A program made the position numbers and the translations under genes. A stretch of 64,000 bases of DNA, taken from positions 10,891 through 74,890 of the forward strand of contig DATDXI010000012.1 in assembly GCA_035289385.1 (NCBI GenBank), given 5' to 3'. How positions within the stretch are numbered: position 1 is the stretch's first letter; each line of letters begins with the position of its first letter. The notes under the pieces were generated by a model. The model did not search any database and was not told where the DNA came from. It worked only from the letters and a program-made list of their open reading frames with translations. Below are positions 8,458-16,648 of the stretch, piece by piece. The stretch comes from JACOZM01 sp035289385. GTDB lineage: Archaea > Nanobdellota > Nanobdellia > Woesearchaeales > GW2011-AR9.

Positions 8458-9306
8458 ATGGAAAAACTCATCATCAATTTCACGCCGACAGGGATGATAC
8501 CCACCAAAGATATGACACCCTACGTTCCTATCAGCCCCGAAGAGATCGCCAACGAAATCTTAGAAGCAGCAAAATTAGGGGTTTCCATGGTCCATATCCA
8601 CGGGCGTGAAGAAGACGGAGAACCTACATCAAATAAGGAAGTTTATGGGGAGATCATCCGCAGAGTTCGGGAAAAGAACAAGGAAATAATCTTAGGAGTA
8701 ACTACCAGCGGCAGAAAAGAGACGTCATTTGAAGGCCGTTCCCAAGTTCTTGATCTGGAAGGTCCATTGCGCCCCGATACGGCCAGCTTAACGTTAAGCT
8801 CCTTAAATTTCAACAAAGAAGCCAGCATGAATTCTCCTGATCTTATCCAGAAATTAGCCAAGAAGATGCTTGACAACGGAATTAAGCCAGAGCTCGAAGT
8901 GTTTGACATTGGGATGATCAACTATGCCCATTACCTTATCAAGAAAGACCTCGTCAAGCCGCCATATTACTTCAATCTTCTCCTAGGCAACATTGCTTGC
9001 GCGCAAGCTGATCTCATCATGGCCGGCTTGATGCTCAGAGAATTGCCTCCAGGAAGCACCTGGAGCTTTGCGGGGATAGGTGATGCCCAGCTGAAGATGA
9101 ATGCGTTAGCTGTCGTCTGGGGAGGAGGAGTACGAATAGGATTGGAAGACAATATCTTTTTTGATAACCCTGTCCGAAAAGTGCTAGCAAGCAATTTACA
9201 GCTTATCCAACGGATAGTGACATTGGCGAAGACCTATGGGCGAGAGATAGCTACTCCGCGAGAAGTTCGGCAGATGCTCGGCTTAAGGATGCCGGAAGAG
9301 ATTTAA
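8458..9306 (+). CDS. BKACE family beta-keto acid cleavage enzyme (DUF849)
   Basis: The 282-aa protein matches the 3-keto-5-aminohexanoate cleavage enzyme family: a zinc-binding VHIHGRE strand early, a GVTTSGR segment, LEVFDIGM, NLLLGN, and near the C-terminus WSFAGIGDAQ and GGGVRIGLEDN. These TIM-barrel enzymes use a divalent metal and acetyl-CoA to split beta-keto acids. It stands alone on the plus strand inside a nonulosonate locus, where a retro-Claisen enzyme is not part of a standard pathway; it may build or break an acyl substituent or a sugar precursor. That role is inference; the family call is firm. Confidence 0.85.
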   Translation: MEKLIINFTPTGMIPTKDMTPYVPISPEEIANEILEAAKLGVSMVHIHGREEDGEPTSNKEVYGEIIRRVREKNKEIILGVTTSGRKETSFEGRSQVLDLEGPLRPDTASLTLSSLNFNKEASMNSPDLIQKLAKKMLDNGIKPELEVFDIGMINYAHYLIKKDLVKPPYYFNLLLGNIACAQADLIMAGLMLRELPPGSTWSFAGIGDAQLKMNALAVVWGGGVRIGLEDNIFFDNPVRKVLASNLQLIQRIVTLAKTYGREIATPREVRQMLGLRMPEEI

Positions 9307-9549
9307 GCGCTGTTTTTGTATTTGTTTAGCTAATTTACGTTTCTCTTCATCTTCTTCGCCGTGAGTTCGAGAAAAGCAAACACTGATTTCATCAGTGCAA
9401 CAGCAGGCGATTTTTAACTGGTCAAGCGGGGTATATTCATCTGTTAAGTTGATAAAAATCGCTCCGTTTTCTTTTCTGACGAAGCTCTTAGCTGAACTCA
9501 CCTTTGGCGTCGCCGTGCAAGCGAACAAGTGAGCTTGTTTGCAGGTCAC
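9283..9549 (-). CDS. Doubtful small ORF of unknown function
   Basis: An 88-residue frame fills the space between two real genes and overlaps the BKACE stop by 24 bases. It has no recognisable domain, no TATA box at the right distance and no ribosome binding site. The composition (charged C-terminal part, Cys-Cys-Cys in the middle) does not exclude a decayed or real small protein. I list it because it is the only coding candidate in 9307-9576. Confidence 0.25.
   Translation of the reverse strand: MTCKQAHLFACTATPKVSSAKSFVRKENGAIFINLTDEYTPLDQLKIACCCTDEISVCFSRTHGEEDEEKRKLAKQIQKQRLNLFRHP
9521..9542. repeat. Inverted repeat in the 9.3-9.6 kb gap
   Basis: GCGAACAAG and CTTGTTTGC are separated by four bases, a nine-pair stem with one G-U. 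It lies beyond the ends of the converging BKACE and dehydratase genes; it could fold in RNA from either strand, but no T-run follows. Function not evident. Confidence 0.4.
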
Positions 9550-9576
9550 TGAAGATGAAGCATCTACTTACTTTCT

Positions 9577-10641
9577 TCACAACGTAATATGCAAAGTATC
9601 AAGAAGGTCGGCAATCTGCTCTTTCGTTAAAAAAACACCATCATTGATATCCACGTTCCCACTGCCTTCAGGAATCTTTTTCTCCACACGTTGATATTTT
9701 GGCAACAGCTTGGCCTGCCGTATCACATAAAGATCGCCTGCATCTAGAAGGTGGTTCCTCTCTTCCTCAGTAACAAGAATTTCATGTAACTTCTCCCCAG
9801 GTCGTACACCAATTATTTTTAAGTCGATCTTTTCCGGATCATGACCATACTTTGGCCCAAATGTGCTGATCATCGCTTCTGCTAAATCTATCACTTTCAG
9901 CCGCTTCATCTTGAGGATAAATACTTCTCCTCCCCGAGATAATACTGCTGATTTCAAGACTAACTTCACCGCTGCTTCCATCGTCATAAAAAAACGAGTC
10001 ATTTCTAAAGAAGTGATAGTGACAGGGCCACCACGCTGGATCTGCTCTTTAAAGATGGGGATGACCGATCCCACTGAATTTAAGACGTTGCCAAAACGAA
10101 CACAGGAGAATTTAGTTACACAATGCTCCCCTATATCCGCCGTCATGATCAGTTTCTCTGCCAGTAATTTAGTTGCTCCCATCGTGTTGATAGGATTTGC
10201 GGCTTTATCCGTGCTGATGGCCACCATTTTCTTCACTTGCTCATCCCTTGCAACTTCAATCAAATTCTGCGTTCCAATAACATTGGTATGCACTGCCTCA
10301 AAAGGATTATATTCACACAACGGAACATGTTTTAGTGCTGCAGCATGAAAGATGATGTCGCAGCCTCGCGCAGCAAGCCTTAGCCGTTCCTTGTCACGGA
10401 TATCACCTACCAAGACCCGCAATAGAGGAGAACAGAGCTTCTCCTGCAGGTGAAATAATCCTGATTCATTATTGTCAAAGACGCGGATTCTTTTTGGGGA
10501 GTAAGCGATAAGCTGCTTCACGATCTCGCTGCCGATAGAGCCACAGCCTCCGGTAATGAGGATATCTTTGTTGAAGAAAAAATCAGCCAGCTCTTTGGCA
10601 TGGTTACTTCTTTTCTGAAACACCATCGTCTTCAAACTCAT
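9577..10641 (-). CDS. UDP-N-acetylhexosamine 4,6-dehydratase (LegB/PseB/CapD-like SDR)
   Basis: The frame runs to 10917, but the true start is the ATG at 10641, which overlaps the stop of the aminotransferase gene (ATGA), giving 354 aa. Features: an ITGGCGSIGSEIV glycine loop, VGDIRD, FHAAALKHVP, the ISTDKAANP segment and MGATK, where Met replaces the Tyr of the usual YxxxK, as known in inverting 4,6-dehydratases of the FlaA1/PseB type; then RFGNVLNS and GGPVTIT. The enzyme makes a UDP-4-keto-6-deoxy-HexNAc, the substrate for the coupled aminotransferase. These are the first two steps of a legionaminate/pseudaminate-type or bacillosamine-type route. Confidence 0.87.
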   Translation of the reverse strand: MSLKTMVFQKRSNHAKELADFFFNKDILITGGCGSIGSEIVKQLIAYSPKRIRVFDNNESGLFHLQEKLCSPLLRVLVGDIRDKERLRLAARGCDIIFHAAALKHVPLCEYNPFEAVHTNVIGTQNLIEVARDEQVKKMVAISTDKAANPINTMGATKLLAEKLIMTADIGEHCVTKFSCVRFGNVLNSVGSVIPIFKEQIQRGGPVTITSLEMTRFFMTMEAAVKLVLKSAVLSRGGEVFILKMKRLKVIDLAEAMISTFGPKYGHDPEKIDLKIIGVRPGEKLHEILVTEEERNHLLDAGDLYVIRQAKLLPKYQRVEKKIPEGSGNVDINDGVFLTKEQIADLLDTLHITL

Positions 10642-11750
10642 CCTTGCAGCTCCATTATCGATTCTGCCAGTGCCTGTTTCACAACAAGAATATCTTTCTC
10701 CTCTAAGGCAGTATAGAACGGCAACACCATCGTTTCTTTGCTTAACTTCTCCGCAACCGGAAACATCCCTTCCCGATAGCCAAACAGCTGGATATACGCC
10801 GGCTGCAAATGGATGCAAGGATAAAAATACGCCTTGCTCTGGATTCCCTTTTCCTGAAGTTTTCGGATAACATGATCTCTGATAGCAGCTCTTGTCCGTA
10901 CGGCAAAGACAAACCATCCTGATGGGCTTCCAGGATATACTTTTGGCAGAACAAGGCCAGGAATAGACGAAAGCTCACGGATATATCGTTCTGCAATCGT
11001 CTTGCGTTTCCCACTGATAGTATCAATCCTGCTCAACTGCGCTAGCCCTAAAGCACAGCTCATCTCATCCAAGCGATAATTATAACCGATAATATCATGA
11101 GTAAGCCATTGCAGGTTGCTGCTTCTTCCTTGATTGGCAGCGCTTCGGCAATAATCGGCAATCTGTTTGTTGTCCGTGACAATCATCCCCCCTTCCCCTG
11201 TGGTGATCTGCTTATTGGGATAGAACGCAAACACGGCAACATCGCCAAATGTTCCAACATTTCTTCCTCGGTACGACCCGAAAAGAGCTTCACAGGCATC
11301 TTCGATAACTTTAAGATTATGCTTCCTTGCTATTTCCATGATCTTATCCATGTCACAGCTTTGTCCAAAGACATGGACGATAAGGATAGCTTTTGTCCTC
11401 GGAGTTATTGCCTTTTCAATCAAGTCAGGATTGATGTTAAACGTATCTTCCTCAACATCAACAAATACCGGTGTTGCTCGTTCATAAAGGATGCAGTTGG
11501 CAGATGCTACAAAGGAGAAAGGAGTGGTTATCACTTCATCCCCATCCTTGATTCCAAGAGCCTTGATGCATAAGTGCAGCCCAGAAGTTCCAGAATTCAC
11601 ACCTACGGCAAAAGACGTACCGATAATGGCAGAAAATTGCTGTTCAAATTCTTTTAATTTCGGGCCAAGGCTTAATATCCCTGATTCAAGGACGTCTACA
11701 ACACCCTTTATTTCTTTAGCACCGATATCCGGCTTAGCGAGAGGAATCAT
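10638..11750 (-). CDS. DegT/DnrJ/EryC1 aminotransferase (LegC/PseC-like)
   Basis: This 370-aa PLP enzyme has the sugar aminotransferase hallmarks: MIPLAKPDIG start, GVNSGTSGLHL phosphate cup, VFVDVEEDTFN, IEDACEA with the PLP-contacting Asp, and the Schiff-base Lys in FYPNKQITTGEGG about residue 183. It would aminate the 4-keto-6-deoxy sugar made by the translationally coupled dehydratase (4-base overlap). A TATA box at 11773-11782 shows that the operon begins here. It resembles the second DegT gene at 14.8 kb in many motifs, suggesting paralogues specialised for the 4- and the 3-position of the sugar. Confidence 0.87.
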   Translation of the reverse strand: MIPLAKPDIGAKEIKGVVDVLESGILSLGPKLKEFEQQFSAIIGTSFAVGVNSGTSGLHLCIKALGIKDGDEVITTPFSFVASANCILYERATPVFVDVEEDTFNINPDLIEKAITPRTKAILIVHVFGQSCDMDKIMEIARKHNLKVIEDACEALFGSYRGRNVGTFGDVAVFAFYPNKQITTGEGGMIVTDNKQIADYCRSAANQGRSSNLQWLTHDIIGYNYRLDEMSCALGLAQLSRIDTISGKRKTIAERYIRELSSIPGLVLPKVYPGSPSGWFVFAVRTRAAIRDHVIRKLQEKGIQSKAYFYPCIHLQPAYIQLFGYREGMFPVAEKLSKETMVLPFYTALEEKDILVVKQALAESIMELQG

Positions 11751-11772
11751 AAGATAAAAATCAAGATTGCAA

Positions 11773-11782
11773 GGTTATAAAG
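11773..11782 (-). promoter_or_regulatory. TATA box of the aminotransferase-dehydratase operon
   Basis: CTTTATAACC on the minus strand, 23-32 bases upstream of the ATG at 11750; no ribosome binding site is visible, so the transcript is probably leaderless. Confidence 0.65.
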
Positions 11783-11829
11783 ATTATGAATTTAAAGATT
11801 GTTGACGACCATAGGAAGAATTCCATATC

Positions 11830-11869
11830 ATCCTAGCCACATCCTAGCCACATCCTAGCCACATCCTAC
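11830..11869. repeat. 11-bp tandem repeat at a gene end
   Basis: ATCCTAGCCAC is repeated three times, followed by a partial fourth copy that contains the stop codon of the membrane glycosyltransferase gene (TAG on the minus strand at 11866-11868). The copies are identical, which points to recent slippage. Confidence 0.85.
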
Positions 11870-13656
11870 CCGCAATCATACCTCTCCCCAATGAGTTTTC
11901 CTTGAGAGAAGAAAGATTTCTCTTTTGAACAAAGCAGAGCAACCTTCCTGGCAGGGCTGTCTTCATGCAGCGGCGGCCAATGTAATAGCAGCAGCGTTCC
12001 TCCTTCTGCAGCAATCTTCTGCTCGACGAAAGAAGTATCTTCCCCTAGCTCATTATCTGGAATCCCAAGGACACGAGAATGAGTTAAATCATATTTCTCT
12101 CTCCAGTATTCATGATTGAGATACCACATCATACCTGAATCGCTGACATAAATAGGATACGGCAGATTTTTCTCTTTCACTTCGGAAAGCATCGTATGAA
12201 CAACATCACTTACATCAGGAGTCGTTGGATGAAAGAGATATTCCGTAACAAGAAAAATATTGAAAGCCATACCCATCGATAAAAACAAGACAAGAGCCAT
12301 CCTTGATCCTCGATGAAGAGACAGGCAAGACAAATAGTTTAAACCGCCTTTTCTCTTGTTCTTTGCTAGCCTGCTCCATAACAGCCATACCAAAGCATAA
12401 CCACCTACCAAGAAGGAAAAAAGGATCGTCGCAAAAGAAACACCGAACATCGGTCCAGAAGAGGAAGTGAAGGAAAATAAAAACTGAGCATTACCCTGAA
12501 GAAGTTCCTGCGCATAAAGCTCGGGAAAGCGTGGAATATATTTTACTGCTAAAGAATTGATGAAGAACAATAATCCCAACAGCATCATACCTATGACTCC
12601 TCCAAAGAGAATTTCTCTTTTCCTAAACTGAAGTCGTTGCAGACAGATCCCACCGATAATTGCTAAGGCGGGAATAGTATTCATGAAATACCTGTCCATC
12701 GCACCATACGTGAGGAACAAGCTATAAAATATCATTGCAGCTCCTACCCACAAAATAAACGGCCGAGCTGATTTTCTTTCCGTGAATAGAGCCAGAGCAA
12801 ACAATCCAGCAAATAAAGGTGTTGCCCACAACAAGAACATTCCCACTCCCAAGACAGAAACTCCTTCCGGGCGATATTTTTCCGCAAATCCAGTATACCA
12901 GGAAAAAAAATGGATAGCACCAGAACCCTGGTCAGGAAGGATCAACATTCCTAATACCAGATAAGCAAAGAAAACCAGAGCACCTATAAAACATATCAGG
13001 AAAAGGTCCTTCATTACTTTTTTAATCAGCCCATGATGATCAATAAAAGCCATCAATATCAACGGTGCAACAATATAAATAGAATTGTATTTCACCGTAA
13101 CAGCAAAGCCTAAGCTTAACCCAGCAATGATCTGCCAGAATAAAGGTTTCTTCATCAATGATAGATGCGCTGATGGAGAAGATATTTCCTTTATAGATGC
13201 TTCTCTCATAGATACTGCTGACCGCCGATACTCCAGGTAAGAAAAGAACAGCAGAAGGATAAAGAAAGTAACCATACTCCCTTCAACATCAAATTGTAAT
13301 GACGCTAATGTAGGGTAAAAGCTTATCAGCATAAGTACCGTCGACCAGCGAGCAGCAGCAACGCCAAAATTCCTTTTTGCCAAAAAATAGATTAAGATAG
13401 TATTGAAAATACCAAATATCCAGGGAACAATTCTAAAGACCCACGTTTCAAGGCCGAAGAAGAATACCAATGGCTTATACAGCAGGTGAAAAAACTGAGG
13501 GGAAGGAAAATCAGAATTGAAGCCATACTCATCCATCACCGTCAGAGAATAGGCAAAATTTGCTTCATCATCATAGATCGCCTCACCGATATTTGCCAGG
13601 CGCAAGCTGAAGATGAAGATAGCTAAACAAAGAATGAAGATTGTTTTCTTATCCAT
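11866..13656 (-). CDS. GT-C membrane glycosyltransferase (PMT/ArnT, family 39-like)
   Basis: The 596-aa protein is multi-spanning. After the first membrane helix comes an acidic YDDEANFAYS loop, the catalytic-type Asp/Glu of ArnT/PMT-like GT-C enzymes, then about 10-12 further hydrophobic segments and a C-terminal soluble part with DSGMMWYLNHEYWREKY. Such enzymes use dolichyl-phosphate sugars on the outer face of the membrane. No clear TATA box precedes it; the upstream region is a tandem repeat array (13701-13805). Donor and acceptor are unknown; it could use the lipid-linked sugar made by the GT2 at 18.2 kb. Confidence 0.8.
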   Translation of the reverse strand: MDKKTIFILCLAIFIFSLRLANIGEAIYDDEANFAYSLTVMDEYGFNSDFPSPQFFHLLYKPLVFFFGLETWVFRIVPWIFGIFNTILIYFLAKRNFGVAAARWSTVLMLISFYPTLASLQFDVEGSMVTFFILLLFFSYLEYRRSAVSMREASIKEISSPSAHLSLMKKPLFWQIIAGLSLGFAVTVKYNSIYIVAPLILMAFIDHHGLIKKVMKDLFLICFIGALVFFAYLVLGMLILPDQGSGAIHFFSWYTGFAEKYRPEGVSVLGVGMFLLWATPLFAGLFALALFTERKSARPFILWVGAAMIFYSLFLTYGAMDRYFMNTIPALAIIGGICLQRLQFRKREILFGGVIGMMLLGLLFFINSLAVKYIPRFPELYAQELLQGNAQFLFSFTSSSGPMFGVSFATILFSFLVGGYALVWLLWSRLAKNKRKGGLNYLSCLSLHRGSRMALVLFLSMGMAFNIFLVTEYLFHPTTPDVSDVVHTMLSEVKEKNLPYPIYVSDSGMMWYLNHEYWREKYDLTHSRVLGIPDNELGEDTSFVEQKIAAEGGTLLLLHWPPLHEDSPARKVALLCSKEKSFFSQGKLIGERYDCG

Positions 13657-13700
13657 TTTTCTTATCCATGATCACTCCAATGATCCCTTACACTCTCCTG

Positions 13701-13805
13701 TTCCATACTTTCTTATGTTCCATACTTTCTTATGTTCCATACTTCTTCAGATTCCATACTTTCTCGGATCCCATGCTCCTCAGATTCTATACTCTCTCGG
13801 ATTTC
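13701..13805. repeat. 17-bp degenerate tandem repeat between two genes
   Basis: TTCCATACTTTCTTATG occurs twice exactly (13701, 13718) and then degenerates over about four more units. The last units run into the 3' end of the oxidoreductase gene, whose stop is at 13780, so its last few codons are repeat-derived. Confidence 0.8.
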
Positions 13806-14763
13806 CCATAACCTCTAAGGCAATTCTAAGCGCTTGCAATCCCATTTCTCCTGTAACCTGAGGAATAACCCCTTGTTGAACGGAGGTGATGAACGAGCGA
13901 AGCTCAAGATATAACGGCTCAGCCTGCTCAACCCCAATCTGAGTCCGGTCAGGAATACCAAACTTGATGACATAATCCCCATATTCATCAACGATTTCCT
14001 TGGTGTAATTGCTCTCATAGACAATCAGCTCCTGAGTGAGATAATTCAGCTCAGCATAGCCTTTGCTTCCGGTGATCGTCAAGTTCCTTATCTTTACTGG
14101 AGTGATCCAATTCACCTGGATAAATCCTGACTTCCGCCCGTACTGCATAAAAATTTCAGCATAATCCTCTCTTTTTTCGATCATCGCTTTTCCAACATTT
14201 CCGCTCACTTTCTCCGGATAAGAATCATAGAGGTAGTTGATGATATCAATATCATGCACCGCAAGGTCTATCACTACATTAGCATCCCTCACTTGGATGG
14301 GAACAGCGCCGACTCTCCGCGCAATAATGGATGTTACCTCTCCCAGTTTCCCTTGGAGAATAACTTCTTTCAATTTCTGGACGGCAGGATTGAAGCGCTC
14401 AACATGGCCAACTTGTAGGATAACACCTTTCTCTTGAGCAGAGCTGATGATTTTTTCAGCATCAGAAATAGTACCAGCAATGGGCTTCTCTACGAGGATA
14501 TGGATGCCTTTCCCGATGCACGCTAAAGCTACTTCTTTGTGGTAATTCGTCGGCACGACGATGCTTACTGCTTGGATAGATTCCTTTTCCAACATCTCCA
14601 TATAATTATTATAATGCCGGCAAGAAAACTTTTTTGCCGTATTGATAGCCAGCTCTTCATTCAGGTCACAGACTGCAACAAGCGAAACACCAGCCATCTC
14701 CGCATAATTCCTCGCATGATGCTTGCCCATGTTCCCTAAGCCGATGACTGCAACATTGATCAT
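13780..14763 (-). CDS. wbpB: Gfo/Idh/MocA oxidoreductase, WbpB-like UDP-HexNAcA 3-dehydrogenase
   Basis: The protein (327 aa from the ATG at 14763, which overlaps the upstream TGA as ATGA) has an N-terminal NAD-binding VAVIGLGNMGKHHARNY, VPTNYH, the VEKPI catalytic-Lys motif and VGHVERFNP, and a C-terminal Gfo/Idh sheet domain with DLAVHDIDI. WbpB-type enzymes oxidise C3 of UDP-GlcNAcA; the product is aminated by a WbpE-type enzyme, here the gene directly upstream. The tight coupling of the two supports this assignment. The last residues fall in a tandem repeat. Confidence 0.83.
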   Translation of the reverse strand: MINVAVIGLGNMGKHHARNYAEMAGVSLVAVCDLNEELAINTAKKFSCRHYNNYMEMLEKESIQAVSIVVPTNYHKEVALACIGKGIHILVEKPIAGTISDAEKIISSAQEKGVILQVGHVERFNPAVQKLKEVILQGKLGEVTSIIARRVGAVPIQVRDANVVIDLAVHDIDIINYLYDSYPEKVSGNVGKAMIEKREDYAEIFMQYGRKSGFIQVNWITPVKIRNLTITGSKGYAELNYLTQELIVYESNYTKEIVDEYGDYVIKFGIPDRTQIGVEQAEPLYLELRSFITSVQQGVIPQVTGEMGLQALRIALEVMGNPREYRI

Positions 14764-15962
14764 GAACAACATCCTCCAGAATAACCCTTATGTTGCTGCC
14801 GTCCTTCATCCATCTCTTTATCCATCATCACTTTATTTCTCATCACTTTCTCTCTCATCTCTTTAAATGCAGCGATGATCTTCTGGATATCAACCCCAGC
14901 AAGAGCTGGATGGACAGGAATAGATAAGACTTCTTTAGCCAAACGCTCTGCAACCGGAAAAGACTGCCCGTTGTGCTCGCAAAAAGCTTCTTGCTTATGG
15001 AGAGGCAAAGGATAGAAGATAGAATTTCCAATCCCTAAGGCAGTTAATTCCTCCGCTACTTTATCTCTAGACAGACCAAATGAAGGAGTCACCCTTATCG
15101 TATATTGATGAAAAACGTGGCCTTCATAGGATCCTGGCAAGATCAAACCTGGAATGCTGGCAAGGCCTTCCGTCAATATTTTTGCATTTTGTTTTCTAGC
15201 ATTGTTGAACAAAGGCAATTTTTTAAGCTGAGCTAAACCTATGGCCGCAGAGATATTGGTCATCCTAAAATTATACCCCAGAGCAGCATGAAGATATTTG
15301 TTGTAGGGGCTGGAATGATGGCTGATCAACCTCTTTACTTTTTCAGCAATACCAGCATCATCGGTCGTGATCATCCCACCTTCACTGGTCGTCATATTCT
15401 TTGTGGGATAAAATGAAAAACACCCTGTACCGAAAGAGCCTACTTTTTTCCGTTCTCCACGCGGCAAAAGAAGCTCCGCGCCATGCGCCTGGCAGGCATC
15501 TTCGATGACGTTCAGATGATATTTCTGCGCAATTTCCATAATTGTATCCATCGCTGCTGGCATGCCGAAGAGGTGTACAGGAAGGATCGCTTTCGTTCTA
15601 GGAGTGATTGCCTTTTCGACCAAGGAAGGATTGATATTAAAAGTATTTTCTTCAACATCCACAAAGACAGGAGTAGCCCCAACCATCTTGATAGCATTGG
15701 CAGTTGCGATGAACGTAAATGGTGTTGTTATCACTTCATCCCCAGCGCGAATACCATGAGCAAGCAGAGCTGCATGTAAGGCCGTTGTCCCATTAGAAGT
15801 TGCTATGGCAAAAGAAGTTCCGATGTAGCTGGCAAAAGCCTTTTCAAAATCTTCAACTTCCTTGCCTTGAGCTAACATCCCTGAATCTAGAACCTTCAAA
15901 ACAGCCTCCTTTTCCTCAGCTCCAAGAAGAGGTTTGGCCATCGGTATCGATGCGGAAACCAT
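14760..15962 (-). CDS. wbpE: DegT/DnrJ/EryC1 aminotransferase, WbpE-like
   Basis: A 400-aa PLP-dependent sugar aminotransferase with IPMAKPLLG, SNGTTALHAAL, VFVDVEENTFN, IEDACQAHGAE and the active Lys in YPTKNMTTSEGG. The ATG at 15962 is preferred over a TTG at 15968 because the TATA box is 23-30 bases upstream of it. Pairing with the WbpB-like gene suggests transfer of an amino group to C3 of UDP-3-keto-GlcNAcA. The last 35 residues or so (lys/met/his-rich, KEMREKVMRNKVMMDKEMDEG) are repetitive and probably slippage-derived; the catalytic domain is intact. Confidence 0.85.
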   Translation of the reverse strand: MVSASIPMAKPLLGAEEKEAVLKVLDSGMLAQGKEVEDFEKAFASYIGTSFAIATSNGTTALHAALLAHGIRAGDEVITTPFTFIATANAIKMVGATPVFVDVEENTFNINPSLVEKAITPRTKAILPVHLFGMPAAMDTIMEIAQKYHLNVIEDACQAHGAELLLPRGERKKVGSFGTGCFSFYPTKNMTTSEGGMITTDDAGIAEKVKRLISHHSSPYNKYLHAALGYNFRMTNISAAIGLAQLKKLPLFNNARKQNAKILTEGLASIPGLILPGSYEGHVFHQYTIRVTPSFGLSRDKVAEELTALGIGNSIFYPLPLHKQEAFCEHNGQSFPVAERLAKEVLSIPVHPALAGVDIQKIIAAFKEMREKVMRNKVMMDKEMDEGRQQHKGYSGGCCS

Positions 15963-15984
15963 CTCCAAAAAGGGATAATTTTGC

Positions 15985-15992
15985 TTTATAAA
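15985..15992 (-). promoter_or_regulatory. TATA box of the WbpE-WbpB operon
   Basis: TTTATAAA (palindromic) 23-30 bases before the ATG at 15962; only short spacer lies between, so a leaderless transcript is likely. Confidence 0.7.
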
Positions 15993-16084
15993 AGTTAGGC
16001 AACTAAAATATGTACTAAGCAGGGATCATAGAGATATCATAGAGAAAAGATAGAGAGAAAAAACAGGACTCCACAGAACAGGAC

Positions 16085-16648
16085 TCAACATGTCTTGCTT
16101 AAACAAACACCACAATCATTTCCCGCACTATTCCCTTCGTCCAACTTTCTTCCACACGTACATACCCATCCCGCTAGCCGTGCAGGATTTCCATACACCA
16201 ATGCAAAATCAGGAACATTCTTTGTAACTACAGACCCTGCTCCGACCATGGCAAATCTTCCAATAATGATGCCAGGAACAACGACAGTCCTAGCGCCTAA
16301 CGACGCACCTTCTTTTATCAGCGTTTTACTTTCTTCCCAATCTGAATCTGTTTTCAAGCTTCCATCGCTATTGATCGCTCTTGGCCAACGGTCATTGGTA
16401 AAGACACAATGCGGCCCGACAAACACACCATCTTCAAGAGTGACGCCATGATAGACAGAAGAATTATTTTGGATCTTACAATTTTTTCCTATTACAACGC
16501 CTTTGTCAACATAAACATTCTTGCCGATGATGCAATTATCCCCGATGAAAGCTTCTTCCCGAACCTGAGCCTGATGCCATATTTTTACATTCGTTCCAAT
16601 GGTCGCTGAAGAAGAGACATCTGCAGAAGGATGAAAAAACGTTGTCAT
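16085..16648 (-). CDS. wbpD: Hexapeptide N-acetyltransferase, WbpD-like
   Basis: This 187-aa left-handed beta-helix protein has the repeats IGTNVKIWH, IGDNCIIGKNVYVD, IGKNCKIQNN, LEDGVFVGPHCVFTND and IGRFAMVGAGSVVTK followed by VYGNPARLAGWVC. It matches the acetyltransferases that finish UDP-GlcNAc3NAcA. The C-terminus has CTC and a later CGVC, the remains of the zinc-ribbon tail known in this family. Its ATG overlaps the stop of the epimerase gene (ATGA), so the two enzymes are made together: acetylation and then C2 epimerisation are consecutive steps. Confidence 0.85.
   Translation of the reverse strand: MTTFFHPSADVSSSATIGTNVKIWHQAQVREEAFIGDNCIIGKNVYVDKGVVIGKNCKIQNNSSVYHGVTLEDGVFVGPHCVFTNDRWPRAINSDGSLKTDSDWEESKTLIKEGASLGARTVVVPGIIIGRFAMVGAGSVVTKNVPDFALVYGNPARLAGWVCTCGRKLDEGNSAGNDCGVCLSKTC

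Noticed and set aside
9863..10348. 161-codon plus-strand frame opposite the dehydratase
   Set aside because: Shadow of a gene with full SDR motifs on the other strand.
10642..10917. N-terminal extension of the 4,6-dehydratase to 10917
   Set aside because: It would lie within the aminotransferase gene in another frame; the ATGA overlap at 10641 gives the family's normal start.
13701..13805. CRISPR array suspected from regular repeats
   Set aside because: Units are contiguous, degenerate and have no spacers; the same holds for all other tandem repeats here. No cas gene is present.
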